Source of the DNA: Pirellulales bacterium
Lineage (GTDB): Bacteria > Planctomycetota > Planctomycetia > Pirellulales > JAICIG01
Direction: 5' to 3'
Assembly (NCBI GenBank): GCA_035533075.1
Contig: DATLUO010000085.1
Location: 1-32,446, forward strand
Length of the DNA stretch: 32,446 nt
Part shown: piece by piece, positions 8,098 to 16,172 of the stretch
Position numbering within the stretch: position 1 is the first letter of the stretch
Layout: every line of letters starts with the position of its first letter
Program-made: the position numbers and the translations under genes
The notes under the pieces: model-generated
Database searches by the model: none
What the model saw: the letters and a program-made list of their open reading frames with translations, nothing else
What the model was told of the DNA's origin: nothing

Positions 8098-9444
8098 TCA
8101 CCGCGAAGGAAAACGCAGCTCCGTGTCGTTTGCGGCCACCTTTTTGTAACTGCTGGCTCGCACGCCGCTGGGATACGTCAGGCGAAACCAATAGCCGCCC
8201 GACAGGGAGACGCGATCGCCGGCGGTGTGGCTTTTCCAGGGATAGGCGTCTTCGGACCTGCCGGCCAGCGACCACAGTTTGTGGTCGGTGTTGTAGACGA
8301 ACTCGATCGTCGTGTCCGGCGGTGCCACCAGCCGCACGCGCGGCCTGTCGCTGGCTGGCTCCGCGTTCTGGCCGCGGTGATACTCGATTCGTAGGTTGCC
8401 CATCCGCTTGGCGCACTCGTTGATTCCTTGTTGAAGCACTGCGTCCAATTGGCGGCCGAGTGGACTCCGCACGGGCTGCACCGGCGGTTCTTGTTCGCTC
8501 GCCTTGCCGGCCGCTTCGGCCAAGCTTGCCCGACGCGCGGCGACCGTGGCCGCACCGCTGCGGCGCAGCGTATCGAGCTGCTGGCGCAACGCCGCCTCCA
8601 TCCGCAGGTAAATCTGGTCCATCATCGGTCGGTCCGCGGGACGCTCGAAACGCTGCCGCCGACGCAGGTTGATCTTCACCAATTCGGCCACCAGCTCTTC
8701 CAGGGGAGCCAGCGCCCGCATCGTTTCGACCTTCAACTCAACGTCGGTCACGTGCAGAGTGCCGCCGCTGACGGAGACCTTGGGAGCCTCAAACACCAGG
8801 CCCTGGCCGCGCAGGGCCTGGGCCACCGCCTGTTCGATCTGCCCATAACCGATCTGGCCTTGCTGTGGCAGATCGAGCGCGAAAACATGGTCGAGCCAGA
8901 GCGTGCCGTCGTCGTGGCCGGGTTCGACGAACGCACCGACCAGGCCCATGCCTCGGGCACAAGCGTCGATGCCGTTCTGCAGCAGGTCGCCAAGCTGCCG
9001 CAACCGCTCGTCGAGCTGCCGCTGCTTTTCCTCGTCGTCGCCCGGCTGCTGGGCCAGCGTCAGCTCGGCCGCGACAACGGCTTCCATCCGCCGGTAATAG
9101 GGATCCATGACCTGCTGGCTGCGCGAGCGCGCAAACAGATGCTGCCGGCGGATTTCGATGGCAAGCTGGTCGAGGAACACGGCTTTCAGCAGGTCGCCGT
9201 CGGCCAGCCAATAGTCGAGCGAACCACCGTCCGGCCGGTCGGCGAAGGGGCCGGCGTCTTTGACCCACAGCATGCGGCCCACGATCTTGTTCGAGGGCGG
9301 CGTATAGGCGACGTCGCCCGCCCGCAACGACTCGACCGCCAAGGCGCGAAGCTGGTTGAACGTGATTTCCGCGGCACGGGCTCCCGCGGCCAGCGGGCCG
9401 ACGGCAAACAGGGCCGCGTAAAGTATAAAACAACCGCGGTGCAT
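8098..9444 (-). CDS. Exported protein of unknown function with an internal duplication
   Basis: A 448-residue protein from the ATG at 9444, chosen because AAGGAG (9454-9459) sits 9 bases upstream and a signal peptide follows immediately (FILYAALFAVGPLAAGARAA). A longer start at 9501 lacks both. I recognise no family. The protein contains two related blocks. The first (about 83-170) includes VMDPYYRRMEAVVAAEL and LGDLLQNGIDACARGMG. The second (about 246-346) includes MMDQIYLRMEAALRQQL and LDAVLQQGINECAKRMG. A basic helical segment precedes each block. The C-terminal 90 residues look beta-rich (TTIEFVYNTDHKLW, GGYWFRLTYPSG). It is monocistronic, with a repeat-rich 3' flank. Confidence 0.75.
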   Translation of the reverse strand: MHRGCFILYAALFAVGPLAAGARAAEITFNQLRALAVESLRAGDVAYTPPSNKIVGRMLWVKDAGPFADRPDGGSLDYWLADGDLLKAVFLDQLAIEIRRQHLFARSRSQQVMDPYYRRMEAVVAAELTLAQQPGDDEEKQRQLDERLRQLGDLLQNGIDACARGMGLVGAFVEPGHDDGTLWLDHVFALDLPQQGQIGYGQIEQAVAQALRGQGLVFEAPKVSVSGGTLHVTDVELKVETMRALAPLEELVAELVKINLRRRQRFERPADRPMMDQIYLRMEAALRQQLDTLRRSGAATVAARRASLAEAAGKASEQEPPVQPVRSPLGRQLDAVLQQGINECAKRMGNLRIEYHRGQNAEPASDRPRVRLVAPPDTTIEFVYNTDHKLWSLAGRSEDAYPWKSHTAGDRVSLSGGYWFRLTYPSGVRASSYKKVAANDTELRFPSR

Positions 9445-9453
9445 GCCGGTTTG

Positions 9454-9459
9454 CTCCTT
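9454..9459 (-). promoter_or_regulatory. Ribosome-binding site that decides the start at 9444
   Basis: AAGGAG on the minus strand lies 9 bases before the ATG at 9444. The alternative ATG at 9501 has no comparable site. Confidence 0.6.
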
Positions 9460-9563
9460 CTCAGAGACCCAGGTGACTATCTTTCTGAACGATCTTCGCA
9501 TGGGAAACTCATCACATACTAACCTGCCGCGGCCATAACATGCTTGTGGGGCGTGATGTTCAT

Positions 9564-9568
9564 GGAGG
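9564..9568 (+). promoter_or_regulatory. Ribosome-binding site that decides the start at 9576
   Basis: GGAGG lies 7 bases before the ATG at 9576. It favours that start over the in-frame ATG at 9540. Confidence 0.6.
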
Positions 9569-9575
9569 TATACGC

Positions 9576-9878
9576 ATGCATTTGCAGCAAGCTCACGAGC
9601 TGTTCTCTCGGCGGCGGGACCGGTCGATGTTCGAGGTACACACCTCGTTGCGGGGCGAGCAGGCCTGGCCGTTGTCGGCCGCGGCGGCGGTGTCGCTGTC
9701 GGGTCAGCTTGACGACTGCCTGACGGGCGACGACTTGGACCTGGCGCTCAGCGATTTCTTGCAGCTCTATCGCCACGGTATCGTCGGCCGCGACGATCTG
9801 GAAGCGGAAATCGGCCGCGTCATGCTGGCTCTGGCCGACGCGGAACACGAATTGGCCGCCTCGGCCGTTGAGCGATGA
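9576..9878 (+). CDS. Small hypothetical protein
   Basis: A 100-residue soluble protein from the ATG at 9576, which has GGAGG 7 bases upstream. I do not recognise the family. It starts MHLQQAHELFSRRRDRSMFE and is acidic and helical in its C-terminal half (LDDCLTGDDLDLALSDFLQL, then DDLEAEIGRVMLALADAEHE). It has no signal peptide, no TM segment and no Cys pair. It is divergent from the exported protein at 8098-9444, with about 130 bp between starts, and upstream of the toxin-antitoxin pair. The helical C-terminal half and the good ribosome site argue that it is real. Confidence 0.55.
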   Translation: MHLQQAHELFSRRRDRSMFEVHTSLRGEQAWPLSAAAAVSLSGQLDDCLTGDDLDLALSDFLQLYRHGIVGRDDLEAEIGRVMLALADAEHELAASAVER

Positions 9879-9982
9879 GAACCGCAGTCGTGGAGATGCC
9901 TGTCGTTCGCGCTTAATGGAGCGCGAAACAACTGGTCGATTACCTTGGGCGATTTTGCCGTGCGTTGGGATGCCTGAGTTGA

Positions 9983-10011
9983 TTGACCAATGGTTTGATC
10001 TAGCGTAGCCT
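9983..10011 (+). promoter_or_regulatory. Possible promoter of the toxin-antitoxin pair
   Basis: TTGACC (9983-9988) and TAGCCT (10006-10011) are separated by 17 bases and lie just before the toxin ATG at 10021. The spacer region begins with ACCAATGGT, a small inverted repeat that could be an operator half. The -10 match is weak, and a leader this short would leave almost no room for a ribosome site. Confidence 0.2.
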
Positions 10012-10020
10012 GAAGCAACC

Positions 10021-10341
10021 ATGGCTTTTGTCGTCAACCTGAAGGAATCGGTCATCGACGACTTGCGCTGGTTGGGCCGCAAGCATGGCCGGCTGCTGCT
10101 CAAAGAGGCGGAAAGGCGATTGTCCGTCGATCCGCTCGCGGAAGCTCGCAACATGAAAACGTTGCGGCCAAACCCTGTGGCGCAGCGCGAACTTCGATTG
10201 TCCGGGAAATATCGAATCTTATTCAACGTAGATCCTGCCGACGAGATCGTCACGATCGTGCTCGTTGGCGAAAAACGCGGCGATGCCCTAATCGTCCAGG
10301 GCGAGGAGTTCACAGAACATGAAAGTCATCCCCCTGAGTGA
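10021..10341 (+). CDS. RelE/ParE-superfamily toxin
   Basis: A 106-residue basic protein. An N-terminal helix pair (VIDDLRWLGRKHGRLLLKEA) is followed by a beta-rich core with MKTLRPNPVAQRELRLSGKY, then RILFNVDPADEIVTIVLVGEK. The pattern 'L--NP-A--ELRL-GKYRI-F-VD' belongs to a RelE-like family of mRNA interferase or gyrase-type toxins; the sequence alone does not say which. It overlaps the next gene by 23 bases, and that gene encodes a Phd/YefM-like antitoxin, which supports the assignment. Toxin-before-antitoxin order is less common for RelE partners and recalls higBA modules. Confidence 0.8.
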   Translation: MAFVVNLKESVIDDLRWLGRKHGRLLLKEAERRLSVDPLAEARNMKTLRPNPVAQRELRLSGKYRILFNVDPADEIVTIVLVGEKRGDALIVQGEEFTEHESHPPE

Positions 10342-10558
10342 AGCGAGGGCCAACTTGAGCCGTTATGGCCATCTGTGCCATGACGAACCGATCATTGTAA
10401 CGGTCAACGGAGTTCCCAGCTTCCAGTTGGTGCCTCTTGAAGAGGACCGGGCCTTGGTCGATCGACTCATCGAACATAATCCCAAGTTTCGAGAGATCTT
10501 GGAAAAGAGACTTGACGAGCGAGGCGTCTCGGTCAAGGCGGCACTGCGACGTCTGTAA
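10319..10558 (+). CDS. Phd/YefM-family antitoxin
   Basis: A 79-residue protein. The N-terminus (MKVIPLSEARANLSRY, then EPIIVTVNGVPSFQLVPLEE) is the Phd/YefM fold, which dimerises and binds operator DNA. The charged C-terminal tail (about 45-79, KFREILEKRLDERGVSVKAA) would be the part that wraps and neutralises the toxin. Its ATG lies 23 bases before the toxin stop, so the two are translated from one message and probably coupled. It ends 13 bp before the convergent TolC-type gene. Confidence 0.85.
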   Translation: MKVIPLSEARANLSRYGHLCHDEPIIVTVNGVPSFQLVPLEEDRALVDRLIEHNPKFREILEKRLDERGVSVKAALRRL

Positions 10559-10571
10559 GGCTGTCTTCCAT

Positions 10572-11996
10572 CTACAAATCGCCGACGGCGCGGCGCAAGC
10601 GGAACCAGGCCAGCGCGGCGTCGTAGGTGGCGTTGTAGAAATTGGCGTAGCTCTGCACGCGCTGCGCTTCGGCGTCGAGCACCTCGGTGTAGGTGCTCAA
10701 TTGCTGGCGGTAACGGTCCTGCACCACGTTCACGTTCTCTTCGGACTGGGTGACGGCCACCTGCGAAACCTCGACCCGCTCGCGGGCCTCGGCCAGGTTG
10801 AGCCAACGGGTGCGCACCTCCAGGGCGATGGCCGCCGCCTGGTCGGCCCGCTGCCGCAACAATGCCCGGCCCTGCTGCTCTTGCGCCTGGGCCTGCCGCC
10901 GCGAGGCGCCGCCGTCGTAAAAGTTCCAACTTCCCACGGCCGTCGCCGCCCAGATGTCGCGATTGCTCAACGTGTTGAAGCCGAGGTAGGCGTAGTTCAA
11001 GCCGACGTTGACGTTGGGCCGCACCGCCGCCCGCGTCACTTGGGCCTGGGCGTCCAGGGCCCGCGCCTGTTGCGTCAACGAAATCAGCTCGGGCCGGTTG
11101 CGCAGGGCCTGCTGTGTAAGCCGTTCCAGGTCGGCGGTGTCCCCGCCGTCAAGCGGCGTTCTGGCGCGTAGCGCGGCGGCGGGAGGCGGCCGGCGATCGG
11201 TCCGCTCCTGGGGCCGCACTTCTTCGGCCGACTTCGGAGGGCCGACTTCGTCCAGTTCGACCACCCGCTCGAGCGGCCGCAGCAAATAGCGGTTGTAGGT
11301 GGCCCACGCGATGCTTTCCGCGTTGCGGGTCTGGATTTCGCGCAGCCGGGCATTGGCCAGCGACACCTCGGCCGACAGCTCCTCGTTGCGCGTGGCCATG
11401 CCGACCCGCTGCCGGTTTTTCACATCGGCCAGGAACGAGCTTAGGCGGCTGACGTCGCTACGGGCGACTGCCAGGTTGCGTTTGGCTTGCAACACGCCGA
11501 CGTAGGCTTCGGCCACGGCCAGCTTCAAATCGAGCGCCGTGCGAAACTGCTCCGCGCGCTGCTGGGCGGCCCTCGCGCCGGCCGCGTCGATCGACGCGCG
11601 GATTTTCCCGCCGGCATAAATGGGCTGGTTCAGCGAGTTGATGGCAATCGGGATATTGTTCTGAGTGACGCCGAACAGGAAGGGGACGGTTCCGCCCGCT
11701 TGCGGGCCGCCGCCCGACGCGCCGGAGCCGGCGAACGCCGGCGAATTAATGCCCGGCGTAGGACTGAGCAACTGGGCATCGATGACGTTGGCGGTTCCCC
11801 TGGGAAGCCGGCCGCGCTGGGCCGCCGCCAGGTTGAGTCCGGCTGCGCCGGTGTTCAGCCGCTGGGCCTGCAACTGCGGATTGGCCGAGAGCACGATCCG
11901 CCAGGCGTCGCCCAGGTTCTCGGCGCGCGCCGTTGCCGACGCCGCCAACCACAGCAGTGCACACCAGACCGGTTTTCCGCAAGCGCGTTTCGTCAT
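10572..11996 (-). CDS. TolC-family outer-membrane efflux protein
   Basis: A 474-residue protein. A signal peptide covers residues 1-25 (cleavage ARA-E). The mature part has the two long helical-hairpin repeats of the outer-membrane efflux family: LGDAWRIVLSANPQLQAQRL near the start, LALAEAY-type helices in the middle, and a second repeat beginning LTQQALRNRPELISLTQQAR. Near the C-terminus is VVQDRYRQQLSTYTEVLDAE, typical of the last helix. Two Gly/Pro-rich insertions (about 80-105 and 260-290) lengthen the loops. Such proteins trimerise into an exit duct for RND, MFS or ABC pumps. No inner-membrane pump or adaptor is in the window, so the substrate is unknown. It is convergent with the antitoxin gene. 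Confidence 0.9.
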   Translation of the reverse strand: MTKRACGKPVWCALLWLAASATARAENLGDAWRIVLSANPQLQAQRLNTGAAGLNLAAAQRGRLPRGTANVIDAQLLSPTPGINSPAFAGSGASGGGPQAGGTVPFLFGVTQNNIPIAINSLNQPIYAGGKIRASIDAAGARAAQQRAEQFRTALDLKLAVAEAYVGVLQAKRNLAVARSDVSRLSSFLADVKNRQRVGMATRNEELSAEVSLANARLREIQTRNAESIAWATYNRYLLRPLERVVELDEVGPPKSAEEVRPQERTDRRPPPAAALRARTPLDGGDTADLERLTQQALRNRPELISLTQQARALDAQAQVTRAAVRPNVNVGLNYAYLGFNTLSNRDIWAATAVGSWNFYDGGASRRQAQAQEQQGRALLRQRADQAAAIALEVRTRWLNLAEARERVEVSQVAVTQSEENVNVVQDRYRQQLSTYTEVLDAEAQRVQSYANFYNATYDAALAWFRLRRAVGDL

Positions 11997-12418
11997 CCGA
12001 AATCGTTTCCCCCAGCATCAGCCCCGCAGTTTTCGACATGGGGCATTAGTACCGAATCGGCCGAGAATGCCGACGAACATTGACTTTAGTTGTGGTAACG
12101 ACTTTTACTCGCATTCGTGTGGGCGACGCGTCTTGCCCGGTGTTCCTACCCTTCCGGCCCACGCCCACCGCCGCCTGCCGGCGATAAACCAAGGCGGAGC
12201 GGGCCATTTCCGATACGGGCCGCCAAATTGCTCGAAAGTCGTCAAACTCGCCTCGCGCGGCGCATTTGGCCCACATGGGGCAAATGCACTCGGCGGGGCG
12301 GATTTGACGGATTCTTGACCATCTCGGCTGCCAACGGTGGCTACCGTCGTCGAACCCGTCGCGAATGAACTAAGCTTGTTTCGACGCTCCTCACAGCCAA
12401 ACAGGTCAGGCCCAAGCC
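11997..12418. other. Divergent intergenic region between the TolC-type and HAMP genes
   Basis: This 422-bp gap separates two genes transcribed away from each other, so both promoters should be here. I see no credible gene. It is less GC-rich near 12050-12115. It contains one clear inverted repeat (12262-12287) and a TTGACC at 12316-12321 without a convincing -10. Confidence 0.5.
12262..12287. promoter_or_regulatory. Inverted repeat in the divergent promoter region
   Basis: GCATTTGGCCC (12262-12272), ACAT and GGGGCAAATGC (12277-12287) form 11-bp arms with one mismatch. Its place between divergent genes and its short loop fit an operator for a dimeric regulator, but a chance palindrome cannot be excluded. 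Confidence 0.3.
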
Positions 12419-12895
12419 ATGAAACGTTTCAAACGCAAGCGACTCCTCGTCGATCGTCAGGTGCAGGGCGCCTTTTTGCTGCGCGCGGTAGGCTACTGGC
12501 TGATGTGCCTGGTGACCGTGGTTTTGTTGATCACGTTCACCAACATGATCGCCGAACCCGCCAAGCTGTTGCTGACCGATATCGACAACCCCTGGTTCCG
12601 TCTGGGGCCGACGGTGGTGTGCGGCCTGTGCTTCTTGCCGGTCGTCATTTACGACTTTCTGCAGCTCAGCAATCGGCTGGTCGGTCCGCTGGTGCGCCTG
12701 CGGCGGGGCATGCGAGCGCTGGGCGAGGGCCGGCACGTCGAACCGATCAAGTTCCGCGACGGCGACTTCTGGCGCGAGTTCGCCGATGAATTCAACGCCG
12801 TCGCCCGCCGGGTTCACGAGGCAGGCGGCTGCTGCGGCCGGCAATCGAGCGAGAGAACCGCGCCGGAGCTTGTCAGCGTGGGCAGCGGCGATTAG
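12419..12895 (+). CDS. Small membrane protein with two TM helices and a HAMP-like domain
   Basis: A 158-residue protein. A basic N-terminus (MKRFKRKRLLVDRQVQ) precedes TM1 (about 18-43, FLLRAVGYWLMCLVTVVLL). An exported loop of about 20 residues and TM2 (about 61-82, LGPTVVCGLCFLPVVIYDFL) follow. Then comes a HAMP-like segment (about 83-135): NRLVGPLVRLRRGMRALGEG with the usual P and G, then FRDGDFWREFADEFNAVARR. HAMP domains pass signals from membrane sensors to output domains, but here nothing follows except a short Cys-containing tail. It may be a stand-alone relay or a partner of another sensor. A gene-end repeat starts 8 bp after the stop. Confidence 0.75.
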   Translation: MKRFKRKRLLVDRQVQGAFLLRAVGYWLMCLVTVVLLITFTNMIAEPAKLLLTDIDNPWFRLGPTVVCGLCFLPVVIYDFLQLSNRLVGPLVRLRRGMRALGEGRHVEPIKFRDGDFWREFADEFNAVARRVHEAGGCCGRQSSERTAPELVSVGSGD

Positions 12896-12902
12896 CCTTT
12901 CC

Positions 12903-13043
12903 GTAGGGTGGGGCCAGCGAGCTTGCGAGCGCCGGCCCACCAGTCCGAGGCGCCAGGCGTCAGGATAAACAAACCTGATGCCTGATGCCTGATGCCTTCC
13001 CCGGAGTGCCGGCGCTCGCAAAGCTCGCTCGCTCCCACCCTAC
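12903..13043. repeat. Composite block: two convergent gene-end repeats around heptamer repeats
   Basis: Gene-end repeat copy c (12903-12941, plus orientation) and copy d (13006-13043, minus orientation) face each other. Between them lie AGGCGCCAGGCGTCAGG (12948-12964) and three perfect CCTGATG heptamers (12974-12994) followed by CC. The heptamer stretches are related on opposite strands. The block fills the space between the HAMP gene and the esterase gene. A similar convergent pair occurs at 29256-29352. Confidence 0.85.
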
Positions 13044-13082
13044 CTGTTGCACAACCCACGGTTCACCATCGACGAGCTTGCC

Positions 13083-13985
13083 ATGATCTCTTGCCGCTTC
13101 GCCTGCACGGTTTCGCAGTTTGTGTTGCTTGCACTTTTCTTCTCGCCACGACACACTTGTGCCGTGGACGACTATCAGCCCGGACCCGATTCGCAGCGTC
13201 AGCCCGGCGTACCGCAGGGCAAGGTCACGCAGCACTTCTGGAAGAGCAAGGTGTTCGAGGGCACCGAGCGCGACTACTGGGTCTACGTGCCGGCGCAGTA
13301 CACGCCCGAAGAGCCGGCGGCGGTGATGGTCTTTCAGGACGGCGGCGGCTACGTCGATGAAAAACGCGATTTCCGCGTTCCCATCGTGTTCGACAACCTG
13401 ATCTTCGGCGGCGACATGCCGGTGACCATCGGCCTGTTTATCAATCCGGGATCCTTTCCGCCGAAGGAGCCCAACGGGCAGGCGAAATCGAATCGCAGCT
13501 TCGAGTACGACACGCTCAGCGACCAGTATGCCCGCTTCCTGTTGGAGGAGATGCTGCCCGAACTCGCAAAGAGCTACAAATTGGCAGACGACGCTTCCGC
13601 ACGGGCGATCTGCGGCATCAGTTCCGGCGGCATTTGCGCGTTTACGGTGGCCTGGCAGCGTCCCGACGCCTTCAGCAAGGTGCTGAGCCATGTGGGGAGC
13701 TTCACGAACATCCGCGGCGGGCACGTCTACCCGGCCCTGATCCGCCAGACGGAAAAGAAGCCGGTCCGGGTGTTCTTGCAGGACGGTTCGGGCGACCTGG
13801 ACAACAAGTTTGGCAACTGGCCCTTGGCCAATCAGCAGATGGCGGCCGCACTGAAATTCGCCGGCTACGATTATCAGTTCGTCTACGGCGACGGTGGACA
13901 CAACGGCAAGCACGGCGGCGCCATTCTGCCCGACTCGCTTCGCTGGCTGTGGCGAGATTACAAGCCGCCCGCGGCGAACAAATAG
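13083..13985 (+). CDS. Exported alpha/beta-hydrolase esterase (enterochelin-esterase-like)
   Basis: A 300-residue protein from the ATG at 13083; an in-frame TTG at 13047 lies next to a repeat and is less likely. A signal peptide spans about residues 1-27 ([18 protein letters not shown]). The fold resembles Fes/IroE and esterase-D proteins: [31 protein letters not shown], then the nucleophile elbow CGISSGG with Ser180 in the GxSxG position. [10 protein letters not shown] (about 232-241) would hold the acidic residue, and [10 protein letters not shown] holds His273. A complete triad is therefore visible. The substrate is probably a short-chain or sugar ester, but this is inferred from the family. 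It seems to be a single-gene unit. Confidence 0.8.
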   Translation: MISCRFACTVSQFVLLALFFSPRHTCAVDDYQPGPDSQRQPGVPQGKVTQHFWKSKVFEGTERDYWVYVPAQYTPEEPAAVMVFQDGGGYVDEKRDFRVPIVFDNLIFGGDMPVTIGLFINPGSFPPKEPNGQAKSNRSFEYDTLSDQYARFLLEEMLPELAKSYKLADDASARAICGISSGGICAFTVAWQRPDAFSKVLSHVGSFTNIRGGHVYPALIRQTEKKPVRVFLQDGSGDLDNKFGNWPLANQQMAAALKFAGYDYQFVYGDGGHNGKHGGAILPDSLRWLWRDYKPPAANK

Positions 13986-14033
13986 CCTGTCCGGCCCAGT
14001 TTACGCGGCATGGGGCCGTGCGCTGCTTGAGCG

Positions 14034-15857
14034 ATGCCGTTCCGACTGCATTTACCGCTCATCCTTGCCGATGTTGAGAAAGTGCTACACGCCTTTCCTT
14101 GGATACAACCGGCAGGCTCGCGACCGTACAGAGACGTGCGGCAAGTGCGCTGGCGCGCACCCCGTCACCTGCTGGCAATGCTTGGTCTTTGCAGCCTGGC
14201 TATCGCTGCAATGGGCTGTAGAACTGCCCCGCCAATGACGAAGGCGACCAAGCCAGTCGCCGGCAGGCAAAACGGTCTGGCTGTTGGCAACCAACCACCG
14301 CCGTCCGTTGGGCCGCCGATCTCGTCAGCCACACCGCCGTCCGCCGGGCCGCCGGTTTCGTCACCAACGCCGCCAGTTTCGTCGGCCCTGCCGACGGCTG
14401 TGCCCGCGGCGCTGCAGTTTGTGAATCGTCCCGGTGGTCCCCAAGCGGCTGACCCACGCATCGCGGTGCGGCCAGCGAGCTTTCAGCCGGAAGAGCCCCT
14501 TCCGCCGGCGGACGCAACCGCGCCGGCCAACGCGGCGGTCGCCCCGTTGACCTTGCCCGCAGCCATCGAAACGTCGTTGGAACAAAACCCCGATCTCGTG
14601 GCGCTGCGGCAGGCCGAGGGTGTGAGCCGCGCGGTGGTGGGAGTGGCACGATCGTTTCCGTTCAATCCGTTCTTCCAGTTTCAGGCCACGCCGGTGGAAC
14701 AGGCGCCGGCCGCGGCGAAAGCGGCCGAGCCGAACTCCGCCCAGAAGATATACCAGTATTATTTGGTGATGCAGACCTTCGAGTTGGCCCACCAGCGAAA
14801 GCACCGCGAACGGGCGGCGCTGGCGCAGCTCAGCAGCGTGCGGTGGAACGTCTTTCAGGCCGAGCTGCAGAACATCGCCCTGACCGAGCAGTTGTTCATG
14901 GCCGCGCTCTATCAGCGCGGCCTGCGCGACCTGGCCCGCGCGGGCGCCGACCTGAGCGGCAGTCTGCTCTCGGTGATGGAGCGGCAATTGGCGGCCGGGC
15001 AGGCCTCGGCGGCCGATGTGGCCACCACGCGCATCGACGCCCGTGCCACCCGGCAGCAGGCCCGCCTGGCCGATGCCAACTATCAGACCTCGCTGCTGGC
15101 CTTGCGGCGGCAATTGAACCTGCCCTACGGCGCAAACGTCGATCTCGTGGGCGACCTGGCCGAGCTGGAGTTTGTGCCGGTCGACGCCGAGCACCTGAGC
15201 CAGGTGCCTTCTCTCCGCCGGGCCGTGTCGAAGGCCGACAGCGGCGAAGCGATCATCCGCGAGCTGGCATCGGGGCGGCCCGACGTGCTGGCCGCGCAGT
15301 CCCTGGCGGTCGCGGCCGCGGCCAACCGCGACCTGGCGCGGTCCAACCGCGTGCCCAACTTGATCGCCGGGCCGTACTACCAGTCCGACGACTTCGGCAT
15401 CAAGTATTTCGGTTTTCGCGGGCAGGTCGACATCCCGGTGGCCAACACCGGCCGGCCGCTGGTCCGCCAGCGCACCGCCGAGCTGCGGCAGCAACAGGTG
15501 ACGGCCGAGCAGCTTCGCAATCGCGCCGAGCAAGAGGTGCGGGCGGCGCTCGATCGCTATGAGCGGGCGCGGCGGTTGGCGGTCGATTCGGCGGCCGACC
15601 TGGGCGAGGGGATGCCCGTCGAGTTGCAACGGCTGGAGCAGCAGTTCCAGGCGGGCGAGGTCGACATGATGCGCATTTTCACGGCCCGCAGCAGCCTGCT
15701 GCAGTTGCGGCGTGCCTATCTCGATTCGCTCAACGAGCTGGCTTTGGCCGCGGCCGGCGTGACCGCCGCAACCGGCCTTCCGCCCGACGCGCTGATACGC
15801 GTTCGGGCAACTCCCCTGCCGCCGCCGTTGCCGCCTTCCGCCGCGCCGCAGGACTAG
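14034..15857 (+). CDS. TolC-family outer-membrane protein (CzcC-like), probable lipoprotein
   Basis: 607 residues from the ATG at 14034, but the true start is uncertain. A lipoprotein-like signal (HLLAMLGLCSLAIAAMGC) begins at about residue 45, so a GTG at 14145 or the ATG at 14178 may be used. A Pro/Ser/Ala-rich linker (about 75-185) follows the Cys. The rest is an outer-membrane efflux domain: LTLPAAIETSLEQNPDLVAL, long helices such as ALTEQLFMAALYQRGLRDLA, and a second repeat with ANRDLARSNRVPNLIAGPYY. The last helix (EVDMMRIFTARSSLLQLRRA) is typical of CzcC-type metal-efflux ducts, though metal specificity cannot be read from it. No pump or adaptor gene is nearby. Confidence 0.85.
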   Translation: MPFRLHLPLILADVEKVLHAFPWIQPAGSRPYRDVRQVRWRAPRHLLAMLGLCSLAIAAMGCRTAPPMTKATKPVAGRQNGLAVGNQPPPSVGPPISSATPPSAGPPVSSPTPPVSSALPTAVPAALQFVNRPGGPQAADPRIAVRPASFQPEEPLPPADATAPANAAVAPLTLPAAIETSLEQNPDLVALRQAEGVSRAVVGVARSFPFNPFFQFQATPVEQAPAAAKAAEPNSAQKIYQYYLVMQTFELAHQRKHRERAALAQLSSVRWNVFQAELQNIALTEQLFMAALYQRGLRDLARAGADLSGSLLSVMERQLAAGQASAADVATTRIDARATRQQARLADANYQTSLLALRRQLNLPYGANVDLVGDLAELEFVPVDAEHLSQVPSLRRAVSKADSGEAIIRELASGRPDVLAAQSLAVAAAANRDLARSNRVPNLIAGPYYQSDDFGIKYFGFRGQVDIPVANTGRPLVRQRTAELRQQQVTAEQLRNRAEQEVRAALDRYERARRLAVDSAADLGEGMPVELQRLEQQFQAGEVDMMRIFTARSSLLQLRRAYLDSLNELALAAAGVTAATGLPPDALIRVRATPLPPPLPPSAAPQD

Positions 15858-15864
15858 CATAAAG

Positions 15865-16075
15865 CCCTGGGTTCAGGGTTCGGGGTTCAGGGTTCAGGAA
15901 AGAGCCCGAGAAGCACGGCCGGCCAGCGAGCCGGTCGCGGGCCAGACGTTCTTGGCTTGGCAGATCGCCGCCGATCCGCCCGTGAATTGCAGCAACGCGA
16001 CGTGCTGGCCAGCCTGCTGCCGCGTTAACTTTTCGATGTTGGACCCCGAACCCCGAACCCCGAACCTCGAACACC
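15865..16075. repeat. Inverted clusters of GGGTTCR heptamers around a 142-bp core
   Basis: On the left (15865-15898) GGGTTCAGGGTTCGGGGTTC continues for four heptamer units. On the right (16041-16075) the same unit appears on the other strand as CCCCGAACCCCGAACCCCGA, continuing CCTCGAACACC. The clusters face each other around 15899-16040. On the minus strand the core keeps an open frame with coding-like residues (NIEKLTRQQAGQHVALLQF, then AKNVWPATGSLAGRAS) ending at TGA 15894-15896 inside the left cluster. It may be a gene fragment or mobile cassette; no start codon lies within it. The rest of the gap up to 16172 shows nothing else. Confidence 0.6.
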
Positions 16076-16172
16076 GGCCGGCGGCTTGCCCTGCCGCGGC
16101 GTTCAACGTATCCTAAAACTCAAATTGCCCGCCTTTGACCGGAATGTCCGGACCCCACCTGTGAGACTCACA

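Noticed and set aside
9519-10313. Minus-strand open frame opposite the hypothetical and toxin genes
   Set aside because: The plus-strand pair has clear toxin and antitoxin patterns and a ribosome site for the small gene; the minus frame has none.
14361-15860. A 499-codon minus-strand open frame opposite the second TolC-type gene
   Set aside because: It is an antisense shadow. The plus strand carries a full efflux-protein pattern.
15865-15898. Telomere or chromosome-end sequence
   Set aside because: GGGTTCR heptamers are few, imperfect, and in the middle of a gene-dense chromosome-like stretch, so this is an internal repeat.
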